A stretch of 64,000 nucleotides of DNA. Source: JBBSBL01 sp963735885 (GTDB lineage: Bacteria > Actinomycetota > Thermoleophilia > Solirubrobacterales > Solirubrobacteraceae). A program made the translations under genes and the position numbers. The stretch is taken from assembly GCA_963735885.1 (NCBI GenBank), contig CAVTMP010000005.1, positions 108,758-172,757 on the forward strand, read 5' to 3'. Under the pieces are notes generated by a model. That model saw only the letters and a list, made by a program, of their open reading frames with translations. It did not search any database and had not been told where the DNA came from. Below are positions 8,413 to 17,738 of this stretch, piece after piece; positions within the stretch are counted from its first letter, which is position 1, and each line of letters begins with the position of its first letter.

Positions 8413-9159
8413 ATGCCGGAGCTCCCCGAGGCCGAGCGTGCCCGACAGGAGATCGCGCGGACCGTCGGCCGGACGATCGCCGCCGTCGACGACGCCGACC
8501 CCTACGTCTGCCGCCCGCACCGGCCGGGCGAGATCGCGGCGGCGCTGCGCGACCACCGCGTCCTCGCGGCCCACCGCCGCGGCAAGTTCCTGTGGGTGGA
8601 GACCGAGGACGGCCCGACGCTCGGCCTCCACCTCGGGATGGCCGGCCGGATCGTCGTCGACGGGGAGCCGGCGCCCCGCAACTGGGACCGCTTCGCGATC
8701 GCCTTCGCCGGCGGCGGGCGCCTCGCGCTTCGCGACCGGCGGCGCCTGGGCCGCGCCGTCCTCGAGCCGGACCTCTCCCACGTCGGGCCGGACGCGGCGG
8801 AGGTCTCCCGGGCCGTGTTCCGCCGCCGGGTCGGGCGTGGGTCGGCGCCGCTGAAGGCGCGCCTGCTCGACCAGTCGACGATCGCCGGCGTGGGCAACCT
8901 GCTCGCCGACGAGGTCCTGTGGCAGGCCCGTCTGTCCCCGCTGCGCCCGGCCGGCGACCTGACCGACGACGAGCTGGACGGGCTGCGCCGGACGCTGCGC
9001 GCATCGGTCCGGCGCGCCGTCCGCCGCGGCGGGGTGCACACCGGCGACCTCATCGCCCATCGAGGGCGGGGCGGTCGGTGCCCGCGCTGCGGTGCCGAGC
9101 TGGCGCGCGCGACCGTCGGCGGGCGCACGACGTACTGGTGCGCGGTCGAGCAGCGGTGA
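8413..9159 (+). CDS. Fpg/Nei family DNA glycosylase
   Basis: The 248-residue enzyme begins MPELPEAE, giving the catalytic Pro2 and Glu3 of formamidopyrimidine/endonuclease VIII glycosylases, which remove oxidised bases and cut the resulting abasic site. The helix-two-turn-helix block is intact (LLDQSTIAGVGNLLADEVLW, near residues 154-173). The C-terminal zinc finger is unusual. It has CPRC and one later cysteine (TTYWCAVEQ), but the fourth cysteine of the family CxxC-x16-CxxC is replaced by Glu. The finger may be weak or use another ligand, or the end may be affected by a sequence error. The start ATG at 8413 is fixed by the need for Pro2. It seems to be an independent gene. Confidence 0.88.
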   Translation: MPELPEAERARQEIARTVGRTIAAVDDADPYVCRPHRPGEIAAALRDHRVLAAHRRGKFLWVETEDGPTLGLHLGMAGRIVVDGEPAPRNWDRFAIAFAGGGRLALRDRRRLGRAVLEPDLSHVGPDAAEVSRAVFRRRVGRGSAPLKARLLDQSTIAGVGNLLADEVLWQARLSPLRPAGDLTDDELDGLRRTLRASVRRAVRRGGVHTGDLIAHRGRGGRCPRCGAELARATVGGRTTYWCAVEQR

Positions 9160-9248
9160 ACGGGCGGGGGCCGGGCTGCCGCGCCACCGTTCGGCCTCGC
9201 GCCTTGACGCTCGCCGGGCTCGCTGGAACACTCGATCGCGGAGAGATC

Positions 9249-11347
9249 GTGCTGCGTGCGACAAGGCTCGGGTCCGCGCCGGGGGGCACCGGCGCCGCCG
9301 GTCGGATGACCGTGCTGGCGGTCGTCGCGTTCGCGCTCGCCGCCCCCGCGGCGAGCGCCGGAACGGGCGGCGAGGCCGTGCGGTTCCGGGTGCTCGAGGG
9401 AACCTTCAGCCAGCGGATCGACGGGACGGGGCCGAACCAGTACGACATCTGCAGCCTGGGCGGCATCGCGACGAGCGCGACGCAGACGACCACGGCCAAG
9501 ATCGGCCGGCAGCCGGACGACCAGGGCGGCTCCATCCAGTTCGACGCGTCGGGCGCGGGCTCGGGCCAGATCGGCGCCTCGGGACCGGGCTCCGCGACCG
9601 CATCGTGGAACGGCTGCAAGGACATTCCGCCCGTCGCGTGCCACGGGACCGAGAGCGGAGAGGGACAGGGAAGCTGGAGCATCTCGATCCAGACCACCGC
9701 CGGCGACCCCGACGCCACGTTGACCTGGGACGTGCCCCCCGCCGCCCTCCGCGGGGGGAGCGGCACGTGCCTGCTGGTGTCGATCGTCGCCCCGCGGCCG
9801 TTCTCGTTCACGACCCGGCAGTCGATCGAAGACCTGCTGTCCGGCGATCCCGTGGTGCTCAGGATGAGCGGCCAGGACTCCGCGCCGGGCGGCCTCGGCT
9901 CCTCCATCGGCGGGTCCTACACCCTGTCGCTGACCGTCCAGGCGATCGGGGTCCTCTCGATTCGGACGACCCCGGCCGCCGGCCTTGCCGAGACCGGTGG
10001 GCGGTGGCCGTTCTCGTTCACCGCGGCGTGGAGCGACGAGCCGTGCGCGAGCCCGCCGGCGGGATCCCCGTCCCCGCTCGCGTACGCGGTCATCGGCACC
10101 GACCGCGACCGGCTGGCTGCGCTGGTCGGCTCCCCGCAGGAGGGCCTCGCCGCGCGCTCCGGCTTCAAGCCCAACGCCTTCCGCCTCGGACCGCGAGCGA
10201 ACGGGCGCCGCATCGACCGCAGCTCCCGGAGCGAGGGCGGCGGCAGCTTCCAGACGGCCGCCGACGCGCTCCACGCCAACAACACCCGGACGATGGGACC
10301 GGGCAACGGGGTCTTCTACGGGGCGAGGATCGCCTGCAAGAAGGGGCCGCGCGCCGCCTACAAGGTGGCCAAGGCGGCGCCGCGCGTGCTCTGCCGCAAC
10401 CGGGTCCGCCTGTCCGGCCACGCCTGGAGCGGCCTCACCTCGACGATGCAGGCCAAGCTCGAGGCGCTCTACGCGATCCTCGACGAGGCCCAGGTCTGCT
10501 ACGCGCTCACCTCCGGCTACCGGTCGAAGGAGGAGCAGCAGAAGGCCTATGACGACTGGCACCGGGTCGCCGACCGGCGCAATCCGGCGGATCGCACCGA
10601 CCGGACGCTGAACCAGCTGTGCCCGAACCAGGCGACCGCGGGGGGACCGCTGGCGGGCTTCATCCAGTGCCCGACGAGCTGGGACCGCAACGGCGTCGCC
10701 CAGAACGGGCCCGGGCGCCCGGGCTTCTCCCGCCACGAGAAGGGCGAGGCCGCGGACCTCAAGCTCGCGTTCGGCGCGCTCACCGGGCGGTTCGATCCCA
10801 AGGACGCCGAGCGCAAACGGGACGTGCGAGCGCGGTTCGCGGCCTACGTGCTGCGGGTGCCGGGGCTGTGTCCGTCCCCCGACCGGGATCCGGGCCACAT
10901 CGAGCTTCCCTACTCGGTCACGCGGCAGGACGCGGCCGGCCACGAGATCGTCGAGCCACCCAGCTGCCACTTCTCGGACGGCGTCCAGGCCCGCAGCGCC
11001 GCGGCCTCCCGCGCGGCCCGGCGGCCGGCGCCCGCGGCCCGCGACGCCGCCGCCACCTCCCGCCGCGGGACGAGCGCCGCCCGCCGCCGCGGGACGAGCG
11101 CCGCCTCCCGTGCGCTGGCGCTGACCACCGGATCGGCCGGCGGTTCGTCGAGCGCTCGCGGACCGACGCCTACCTCGACTGGTCCGCGGGCGGCTGCCGC
11201 GTGTCACGGCGGAGCACGACGTGCCGGCTCGTCGTGACGGGCGAGAACGGCCGCCGCGCGTTCACGTGTCGCACGCTCGTCCGGGTGTCGCGGAAGGGCC
11301 GCCGAACGGTGGCCGCCGTCCTCGGGCGGCGCACGCGCTGCCGCTGA
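9249..11347 (+). CDS. Secreted M15 (VanY-like) peptidase, frameshifted near its end
   Basis: From the GTG at 9249, which has GGAGAG just upstream, the protein has a signal peptide ending PAASA-GTGG. An uncharacterised beta-rich region of about 350 residues follows. Then comes a D-alanyl-D-alanine carboxypeptidase-type M15 domain: LTSGYRSKEEQQKAY, the zinc site FSRHEKGEAADLKL and DPGHIELPY. It probably trims cell-wall peptides outside the membrane. The frame in use stops at 11237 with an unlikely tail, while another frame continues as RTDAYLDWSAGGC to a stop at 11347. The shift lies near an imperfect 24-bp tandem repeat (about 11050-11110) and looks like a one-base indel. I therefore give the full span. 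Confidence 0.7.
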
Positions 11348-11378
11348 GCCGCCGCGCGGGCGACCCGCGCCGCGGCGG
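11348..11378. terminator. Hairpin between convergent genes
   Basis: The 31 bp between the stop codons of the M15 peptidase (TGA ending 11347) and aguB (TCA starting 11379) form a GC-rich hairpin. Left arm GCCGCCGCGCGGG, loop CGA, right arm CCCGCG-CCG-CGGCGG with a 3-nt bulge. There is no T-tract. It is a plausible bidirectional terminator. Confidence 0.5.
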
Positions 11379-12326
11379 TCAGCGCCGCTCCGCCAGCGCC
11401 CCGTAGCTGTCCGGCCGCCGCGTGGTCAGGAACGGGAAGAGCTCGAGCCAGTCGCGGCGCTGGTCGAGGTCGAGGTCGGCGACGAGCACGGCCGGCTCGT
11501 CGCGCGGCGCCTGGACGAGGATGCGGCCGTAGGGGTCGCAGACGAACGACGACCCGTAGAAGGTGAGCGGCGGCTCGGCGCCGATCCGGTTGACCGCGAC
11601 CATGAACGTGCCGTTCGCGATCCCGTTGGCGACGATCACCCGCTCCCACAGCGGCTCGGTGTCGAAGTCCGGGTGGTCGGGCTCCGAGCCGATCGCGGTC
11701 GGGTAGACGATGCACCTCGGCACCGCCCAGGGAGTAGGCGCGCGCGAGCTCCGGGAACCACTGGTCCCAGCACGTCGGGAAGCCGAACCGCGCGTCGCCG
11801 AGCGCGACGACCGGGTATCCGTTCTCGCGCGGGCCCGGGCGGAAGTAGCGGTCCTCGTGGTAGCCCGCGGTCACCGGGATGTGGAGCTTGCGGGTGCGCG
11901 CGAGCGAGCGTCGCCGTCGGGCGCGACGACGATCGCCGTGTTGTAGCCCAGGCCGTCGGCGGCCGTCGGCGCGCTCGTAGAGCGACGCGTGCACCGGGAC
12001 GCCGGTCTCGCGCCGCCATCCGGGCCGCGAACCGCCGCGTCGGGCCGCCCGTCGAGCGTCCTCCGGCGCTCGCGCCCGCCGCGCCCGGCCCGTCCGGCGT
12101 GAGGGCGAAGTACGGCGACAGCGTCAGCTCCTGCAGGCAGACGAGCCGCGCGCCCTCGGTCGGCCGCCGCCCGCACCCCCTCGGCGAGCGCCGCCTCGTG
12201 CTCGGCCGGGTCGGGGTGCCAGCGGTGCTGGACCGCGCCGATCCGGAACGGCGCGCGCTCGGGGTCGCGGGTGCGGGCGAGCGACGGCGGCGGCTCGCCC
12301 GTGGCCTCGATCACGCCGATCGCCAT
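11379..12326 (-). CDS. aguB: N-carbamoylputrescine amidase (several frameshifts)
   Basis: Pieces in different frames join into one nitrilase-superfamily enzyme of about 315 residues. They are MAIGVIEATGEPPPS and IGAVQHRWHPDP at the start, KLHIPVTAGYHEDRYFRPGP with the catalytic Lys, FGFPTCWDQWFPELARAYS with the catalytic Cys, and the end PFLTTRRPDSYGALAERR. The enzyme hydrolyses N-carbamoylputrescine to putrescine, CO2 and ammonia. It lies 26 bp downstream of the agmatine deiminase gene, giving the classic agmatine-to-putrescine pair. At least four frame changes occur between about 11720 and 12160. Because all parts stay conserved, I think these are indel errors, though a real pseudogene cannot be excluded. 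Confidence 0.75.
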
Positions 12327-12352
12327 GTCGCTCCGCCTCCTCCGCCTCGACC

Positions 12353-13373
12353 TCAGGCCCCGGGCACCGGCACCTGCTGGGTGATGCAGTGCACGCCGCC
12401 GCCGCCGAGGGCGAGCACCCGCGCCGGCACCCCGATCGCCTCGCGACCGGGGAAGAGCGCCCCGATCCGCGCGAGCGCCTCCTCGTCCATCCCGGGGTCG
12501 GCACCGGCCATCGGCACGACCACCGCGCCGTTGGCCAGATAGAAGTTCAGATAGGGCACGACGACGTCCTCGTCGCCGCGACGGACCCGCGGCAGCAGCT
12601 CGAGCTCCTCGACCTCGAGGCCGGCGTCGCGCAGCCGGGCGGCGTTCTCGCGTGCCGTCTCGGCGTTCGGGTCGCGGTCGTCGGCCACGGTCTGGAGCAG
12701 CACCCGCCCGGGCGCGATGAAGGCGCAGACGTTGTCGACGTGGCCGTCGGTGTCGCGGTCCTCGACGAGCCCCCGGCCGAGCCAGACGACGCGCTCGGCG
12801 CCGAGGTACTCGCCGAGCGCCGTCTCGACCCGTTCGCGCGTGCGGTCCCCGCCCCGGTTCCCGGCGAGGTTGCACTGCTCGGTGGTGACGAGCACCCCCT
12901 CCCCGTCGACGGCGACCGACCCGCCCTCGAGGATGAGCGGACACGGGTAGCGCTCGACCCCGAGCCGCGCGAGGATCCGCTCCCCGATCTGGGCGTCGCG
13001 GTCGTAGGGCGTGAAGGCCTCGCCCCAGGCGTTGAAGGCGAAGTCGGCGGCGGCGCGAGCGCCCGCCGGGCCCGGTCAGGAAGAGCGGCCCCGAGTCACG
13101 GATCCACGAGTCGTCGATCGGGATCGCGACGACGTCGAGGTGCTCGGCGGTGCAGCGCCGCCGCGCGTCCTCGGCGTGGAGCGGGTCGGCGATCATCGTG
13201 ACCGGCTCGAAGGCGGCGATCGCGCCGGCCACCGCCGCGTGCGCGTCGCGCGCCGCCTCGATCGTCGTCCCCCGCCAGGCCGCCTCGCGCGCCGGCCAGC
13301 AGATCAGCGTGCGCTCGTGCTCGGCCCACTCGGCCGGCATCCGCAGGCCGGCCTCGCGCGGGGTTGCGCTCAA
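12353..13373 (-). CDS. aguA: Agmatine deiminase (one frameshift)
   Basis: The N-terminal part (RMPAEWAEHERTLICWPARE, DDSWIRDSGPLFLTG) and the C-terminal part (TTEQCNLAGNRG, DTDGHVDNVCAFI, then catalytic Cys in GGGGVHCITQQVP) belong to the agmatine deiminase family. The enzyme converts agmatine to N-carbamoylputrescine. The two parts are in different frames, with the break near 13060, so a one-base indel is likely. The probable start is a TTG at 13373 that overlaps the stop of the upstream SCP2-like gene (TTGA), a normal coupled start. The product is handed to the amidase encoded next. Confidence 0.82.
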
Positions 13374-13741
13374 CGATGGGCCTTCTTGGTCCGGGCGCGC
13401 TCCTCCTGGCGCTCGACGACCTGGGTCACGAGCCGCAGGATCGGCTCCGGCCCGGAGGCCTTCGCCTGGCCGTGCTCGAACGCGGCGCGCCACTCCTTCA
13501 CGTGACCCTTGTCGGCCAGCTCGTTGAAGTCGGCGCGCACGACCGAGAGGCGGACCTTCGCGTCCTCGGCGATCCCCTTCGCCACCTTCGGCCCGGGCAC
13601 CTCGACGCGGTAGAGCTGGACGTCGCCGCGGCCGCGCAGCTCGAGGCCGACCACGAGCTTGAGCTGCGCGAGCGCCGGCACGTCGGCGACGAAGCGGGTG
13701 ACGGCCTGCTCGATCAGCGCGCGCGTGTCCTTGGCCGGCAT
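13370..13741 (-). CDS. SCP2-like small protein
   Basis: This 123-residue protein has an alternating beta pattern (LKLVVGLELRGRGDVQLYRVEV) followed by KVRLSVVRADFNELA and a C-terminal helix rich in charged residues (VVERQEERARTKKAHR). The pattern resembles a sterol-carrier-protein-2 domain, which binds lipids or acyl-CoA, but I see no decisive motif, so the family call is moderate. The gene comes first in the unit with aguA and aguB, overlapping the aguA start by 3 bp. It also lies beside an acyl-CoA dehydrogenase on the same strand, 47 bp away. Which neighbour it serves is unclear. Confidence 0.55.
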   Translation of the reverse strand: MPAKDTRALIEQAVTRFVADVPALAQLKLVVGLELRGRGDVQLYRVEVPGPKVAKGIAEDAKVRLSVVRADFNELADKGHVKEWRAAFEHGQAKASGPEPILRLVTQVVERQEERARTKKAHR

Positions 13742-13788
13742 CGGCCGCGGAGTCTACGCGGCGGCGGGCGGCCGCCGGCCGGGGCCGC

Positions 13789-15003
13789 TCAGATCTTGTG
13801 GCGCTGCAGCAGCTTCTTCCCGATCACCATGCGCTGGATCTCGGAGGTGCCCTCGCCGATCAGGAGCAGCGGCGCGTCGCGGTAGAGCCGCTCGATCTCG
13901 TACTCCTTCGAGTAGCCGTAGCCGCCGTGGATCCGGAAGGACTCCTCGACGCAGAACCGGCCCGCCTCGGAGGCGAAGAGCTTCGCCATGCCGGCCTCGA
14001 GGTCGGAGCGCTCGCCGGCGTCCTTGAGCCGTGCGGCGCGCAGCGTCATGAGCCGGGCGGCGTCGACCTGGGTGGCCATGTCGGCGAGCTTGAACTGGAT
14101 CGCCTGGTGCTGGGCGATCGGCTTGCCGAACGTCTTGCGCTCCTGGCTGTAGCGCAGCGCGAGCTCGAGCGCCCGCTGGGCGATCCCCACGCCGCGGGCG
14201 GCGACGTTCACCCGGCCGACCTCGAGCGCGTCCATCATCTGGACGAAGCCCCGGCCGAGGCCCGCCTCCTCGCCGCCGAGGATGTTCTCCGCCGGGCAGC
14301 GGTAGCCGTCGAAGACGAGCTCGGTGGACTCGACGCCCTTGTAGCCCATCTTCTTGATCTTCGGGGGGACCGTGAAGCCGGCGAGCTCGCCGGTGTTCTC
14401 GTGGGCGCCGGGCTCCTTCTCGGCGATGAAGCACGTCATGCCCTTGTAGGCGGGCTCGGCGGCGGTGTCGGTCTTCACCAGGACGAAGCAGAGGGCGGAC
14501 ATGAGCCCGTTCGTGACCCACATCTTCTGGCCGTTGATCTCCCACGCGCCGTCGTCGCGCCGCGTCGCGGTCGACTTGATGCCCTGCACGTCGGAGCCGA
14601 CCTCGGGCTCGGACAGCGAGAAGGAGGCGCGGATCTCGCCGGTCGCCATCCGCGGCAGGAAGCGCTCCTTCTGCTCGTCGCTGCCGAACTTCATCAGCAG
14701 GTAGGAGCCGATGAAGTGCGTGTTGATGATCCCGGAGATCGAGATCCACCCCCGCGAGAGCTCCTCGACGATCATCGAGTAGGTCGTCAGGTCGAGCCCC
14801 ATGCCGCCGTGCTCCTCGGGGATCGTCACCCCGAACAGCCCGAGCTCCCGCATCTGCTCGACGATCGGCTCGGGGAACTCGTCCTCGTGGTCGTAGTGCT
14901 CGGCGTTGGGGAGGATCTGCTCGTCGACGAACTGGCGCACCATGTCGGTGATCGCCTTCTGCTCGTCGGTCTTGTCGGTGAACTGCGGGCTGGCGATGGC
15001 CAT
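13789..15003 (-). CDS. Acyl-CoA dehydrogenase
   Basis: The 404-residue flavoprotein has the full acyl-CoA dehydrogenase fold: an N-terminal helical domain, the FAD-binding beta domain (SFSLSEPEVGSDVQGIKS and INGQKMWVTNG), and a C-terminal helical domain. The catalytic base lies in LIGEGTSEIQRMVIGKKLL. The Glu of GEGT is in the position used by short- and medium-chain enzymes. It oxidises an acyl-CoA to the 2-enoyl-CoA, passing electrons to ETF. Its substrate cannot be read from sequence. Neighbouring thioesterase and acyl-CoA synthetase genes suggest fatty or branched acyl-CoA catabolism. Confidence 0.9.
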   Translation of the reverse strand: MAIASPQFTDKTDEQKAITDMVRQFVDEQILPNAEHYDHEDEFPEPIVEQMRELGLFGVTIPEEHGGMGLDLTTYSMIVEELSRGWISISGIINTHFIGSYLLMKFGSDEQKERFLPRMATGEIRASFSLSEPEVGSDVQGIKSTATRRDDGAWEINGQKMWVTNGLMSALCFVLVKTDTAAEPAYKGMTCFIAEKEPGAHENTGELAGFTVPPKIKKMGYKGVESTELVFDGYRCPAENILGGEEAGLGRGFVQMMDALEVGRVNVAARGVGIAQRALELALRYSQERKTFGKPIAQHQAIQFKLADMATQVDAARLMTLRAARLKDAGERSDLEAGMAKLFASEAGRFCVEESFRIHGGYGYSKEYEIERLYRDAPLLLIGEGTSEIQRMVIGKKLLQRHKI

Positions 15004-15066
15004 CGGGGCGGCCTCCGGGTCAGGTTCAGGGTGCCGGTCAGGATACCGGCGGGACGGGCTCCGGGA

Positions 15067-15234
15067 TCAGCGCGGCGCGTAGGCGACGCGCCAGGCACCG
15101 CCGGTCGGGCGGTACTCGGCCGGCGCGTTGACGTTCACGCCTCGCAGCAGGACGGTGCGCCCGCGAGCGTCGACGATGCGCCCGCCGTGGGTCGCGTCGG
15201 GCTCGGCGCGGAGCGCGGGCAGGAGCGGCCGATC
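15067..15234 (-). pseudogene. N-terminal remnant of a GH5-type glycosidase
   Basis: Within the gap between the dehydrogenase and the thioesterase, a 55-codon minus-strand stretch bounded by stops contains GGRIVDARGRTVLLRGVNVN. This is the typical opening strand of family 5 glycoside hydrolases (cellulase/endoglycoceramidase type), after which the frame soon ends at YAPR and a stop. No catalytic Glu is present. I regard it as a residual fragment of a lost gene, recognised by a single motif. Confidence 0.45.
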
Positions 15235-15248
15235 CTAGACTCCCGCGC

Positions 15249-15665
15249 GTGGCCGAGGGCGCAGCACCCGAGATCACCCCGGAGCTCGCGGCCCGCGCGC
15301 TCGCCGGCTCGTTCCCCGGCGATCTCGGGATCGAGTTCGTGTCGATCGCCGAGGACGAGGTGCGGGCGCGAATGGTCGTCGACCGTCGCCATCTCCATCC
15401 CGGCGGCTACGTCCACGGCGGCGCGTGGGTCGCCTTCGCCGACACGGTCGCGGCGTGGGGCACGATGCGCCGGCTCGGGGCTGGGAGCGACTTCACCACC
15501 GTCGAGCTGAAGACGAACGTGTTCGCGGCCGCGCGCGAGGGCGATGAGCTGATCGGCGTCGGCGCGCCCCTGCACGTGGGCCGGCGCACGCAGGTCTGGG
15601 AGGTGCGGGTCGAGCGCGACGGCCGCCTCGCGGCCTTCTTCGCCTGCACGCAGATGGTGCTGTGA
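15249..15665 (+). CDS. PaaI-type hotdog thioesterase
   Basis: The 138-residue protein has the hotdog-fold motif HPGGYVHGGAWVAFADTVAA with the catalytic acidic residue in the long helix (FADT). A strand pattern TTVELKTNVFAAAREGDELI follows, as in PaaI/YbgC-like acyl-CoA thioesterases. It should hydrolyse acyl- or aryl-CoA esters in the cytosol. The GTG at 15249 is the first usable start. Its stop overlaps the GTG of the following acyl-CoA synthetase (GTGA), so the two are translationally coupled and may balance formation and hydrolysis of the same CoA ester. Confidence 0.85.
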   Translation: MAEGAAPEITPELAARALAGSFPGDLGIEFVSIAEDEVRARMVVDRRHLHPGGYVHGGAWVAFADTVAAWGTMRRLGAGSDFTTVELKTNVFAAAREGDELIGVGAPLHVGRRTQVWEVRVERDGRLAAFFACTQMVL

Positions 15666-17106
15666 ACTTCGCCCGCGACGTCGTCGACGCGGCGCCGGCC
15701 GGACCGGCTCGCGCTGGTCGAGCTGGCGCGCGACGGGTCGCGGCGCGAGTGGCGCTTCGGGGAGGTGGCGGACCGCGCGGCGCGGCTGGCGGGTACGCTC
15801 GCCGCGCGCGGGGTCGGCCGGGGCGACGTCGTGATGACGCTGATCGGCAACCGGCCCGAGTGGGTGCTCGCGATGGTGGCCTGCTTCCGCCTCGGCGCCA
15901 TGGTGCTGGCCGGCAACGAGCAGCTCCGCGCGAAGGACCTGCGGCTGCGGCTCGACGCGGCGCGGCCGGCGGCGGTCGTCGCCGACGAGCGCGACCGGGC
16001 GGAGCTCGAGGCGGCGCGTCCGGACTGCGAGGTGCTCCTGGTGCCCGACGAGGCGCTCTTCGCCGGCCGGCCGCGCCGGCTGCGGAGCTCGCGGCGGACG
16101 ACGGCTGCCTCGTCACCTTCACGAGCGGCACGACCGGCGAGGCGCGCGGGGTGCTCCACGGCCAGCGCTACCTCGCCGGCCAGCGGCTCCAGGCCGAGCA
16201 CTGGCTCGACGCGCGACCCGGCGACCTCGTCTGGTGCACGGCGGCGAGCGGCTGGTCGAAGTCGGCGCGCAACGTCTTCATCGCGCCGTGGCTCCGCGGG
16301 GCCGCGGCGCTGCTGCACGACGCGCGCTTCGACCCGGCGGAGCGGCTGGAGATCCTCGCGCGCGAGCGGGTGGACGTGCTCTGCATGGCGCCGACCGAGT
16401 ACCGCGTGATCGCCAAGCGCGCCGAGCCGCGGCCCGTGCCGGGCCTGCGCAGCCTCGTCGCCGCGGGGGAGGCGCTGAACCCCGAGGTGCTGCGGGTCTT
16501 CGCGGAGGCGATGGGGCTCCAGATCCGCGACGGCTACGGCCAGACCGAGACGGGCCAGACCACCGGGGTCCCGCCGGGCGGCGCGGTGCGGCCCGGCTCG
16601 ATGGGCCCGGCGCTGCCGGGCGTGCGGCTGTGGGTGGAGGACGGCGAGCTGCGTCGCCGACCCGCGAACGTCCCGACGTTCTTCGTCTCGCTATCTCGGC
16701 GAGGGGTCGCCGGGGAGGCACGAGCCGTGGCGCACGGGCGACCGCGTGCGCCGCGGACGAGGATGGATACCTCTACTTCGAGGGCCGCGCCGACGACGTG
16801 ATCATCACCGCCGGCTACCGGATCGGCCCCTTCGAGGTCGAGTCGGCGCTGGTCACGCACCCGGCCGTGGCGGAGGCCGCGGTGGTCGCCGCGCCGGACG
16901 AGGAGCGCGGCAGCGTGGTGCGCGCGGTCGTCGTGCTGCGCGACGGCTGGGCGCCGAGCCCGGCGTTGGCGCGCGAGCTGCAGGACCACGTCAAGGCCGA
17001 GACCGCGCCCTACAAGTATCCGCGGATCGTCGACTTCGCCGCGGAGCTGCCGAAGACCGCGAGCGGGAAGGTGCGGCGGGCGACGCTGCGGGGCGAGGGG
17101 CCGTAG
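15662..17106 (+). CDS. AMP-forming acyl-CoA synthetase (several frameshifts)
   Basis: Segments in different frames rebuild an adenylate-forming enzyme of about 480 residues: VVMTLIGNRPEWVLAMVACF, the P-loop TFTSGTTGEARGVLHG, DGYGQTETGQT, and DGYLYFEGRADDVIITAGYR. It ends with the catalytic-lysine region LPKTASGKVRRATL. This order fits medium-chain or benzoate-type acyl-CoA synthetases. Frame changes fall near 15697, 16070 and between 16655 and 16760. Because every core motif survives, the breaks look like indel errors, but an inactivated gene is possible. The start GTG overlaps the thioesterase stop. Confidence 0.75.
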
Positions 17107-17194
17107 GGGCTTCGGGCGGGGCTCCTGGCCTCGGGCCGGGGCTCATGGCCTCGGTGGGCGGCCGGGGTGGCGTGCCTGGCGTGGGGCGCGGGCG

Positions 17195-17306
17195 CGAGCG
17201 AACGGCGCAGGGAAGGCGGTGCGATCGGGTGCGGCGTCTCGTGGGCGGCGGCACGGCCCGAGCGAACGGCGCCGGGAAGGCGGTGCGATCGGGTGCGGCG
17301 TCTCGT
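17195..17306. repeat. Two 48-bp direct repeats in a gene-poor gap
   Basis: Copies at 17195-17242 and 17259-17306 are identical except for one base (cgcAggg against cgcCggg) and are 64 bp apart from start to start. A weak third copy (gcgaacggcg) begins near 17342. They lie in the 397-bp stretch 17107-17503, in which I see no gene, terminator or clear promoter. They are too few and too unevenly spaced for a CRISPR array. Confidence 0.8.
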
Positions 17307-17503
17307 AACGCCCGGGTGCCCAGGTGTCACGGGTTGTTCGCGCGAACGGCGGGCGAAGACGGTCCTCCGCACGTTGACCCTGATATGCACGGGAAACGTG
17401 AAGCGGAGCGCGTCGACGGGCATGTCGGCGTCACTCCCACTCGACGCGGCCGTCAGCCCCGGCCCCACGGCGGCCCCCGACCCCAGCGGCTACGCTCGCC
17501 CGA

Positions 17504-17644
17504 GTGACCGCCCTCGCCACCTCGCTCTTCTGGAGCCTCGGCCTGCTCGGGATCCTCATCTGCGCGATCGCGGTCGCGGCGCTCGTGATCCCGATGTTCC
17601 GGGCCGATCGGCCGGACCCGCCCGAGGACGACCTCGAGGTCTGA
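17504..17644 (+). CDS. Small single-span membrane protein
   Basis: A 46-codon reading frame from GTG at 17504 encodes VTALATSLFWSLGLLGILIC, continuing with a hydrophobic run to about residue 32, and ends in an acidic, Pro-rich tail (RADRPDPPEDDLEV). The layout of one transmembrane helix plus a charged cytoplasmic or outer tail is typical of real small membrane proteins. It stands alone between repeat clusters and is convergent with the flavoprotein gene. No family is recognised. Confidence 0.5.
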   Translation: MTALATSLFWSLGLLGILICAIAVAALVIPMFRADRPDPPEDDLEV

Positions 17645-17650
17645 GCGCCG

Positions 17651-17722
17651 CCCGCGGCACGCGAACGCCGCGCAGCCCGCGGCACGCGAACGCCGAGCGC
17701 CGCCCGCCGCCCGCGAACGCCG
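17651..17722. repeat. 25-bp tandem repeat, 2.5 copies
   Basis: The 20-bp core cccgcggcacgcgaacgccg occurs at 17651-17670 and 17676-17695, and a shortened form (cccgcgaacgccg) at 17710-17722. The array lies between the small membrane gene and the end of the flavoprotein gene, where a terminator would be expected. Its role is unknown. Confidence 0.7.
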
Positions 17723-17738
17723 GTCTGAGCGCCCGGCG

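Noticed and set aside
17195..17722. CRISPR array
   Set aside because: The repeats have only two or three copies, unequal spacing and no cas genes nearby. The same holds for the 48-bp copies at 57822.
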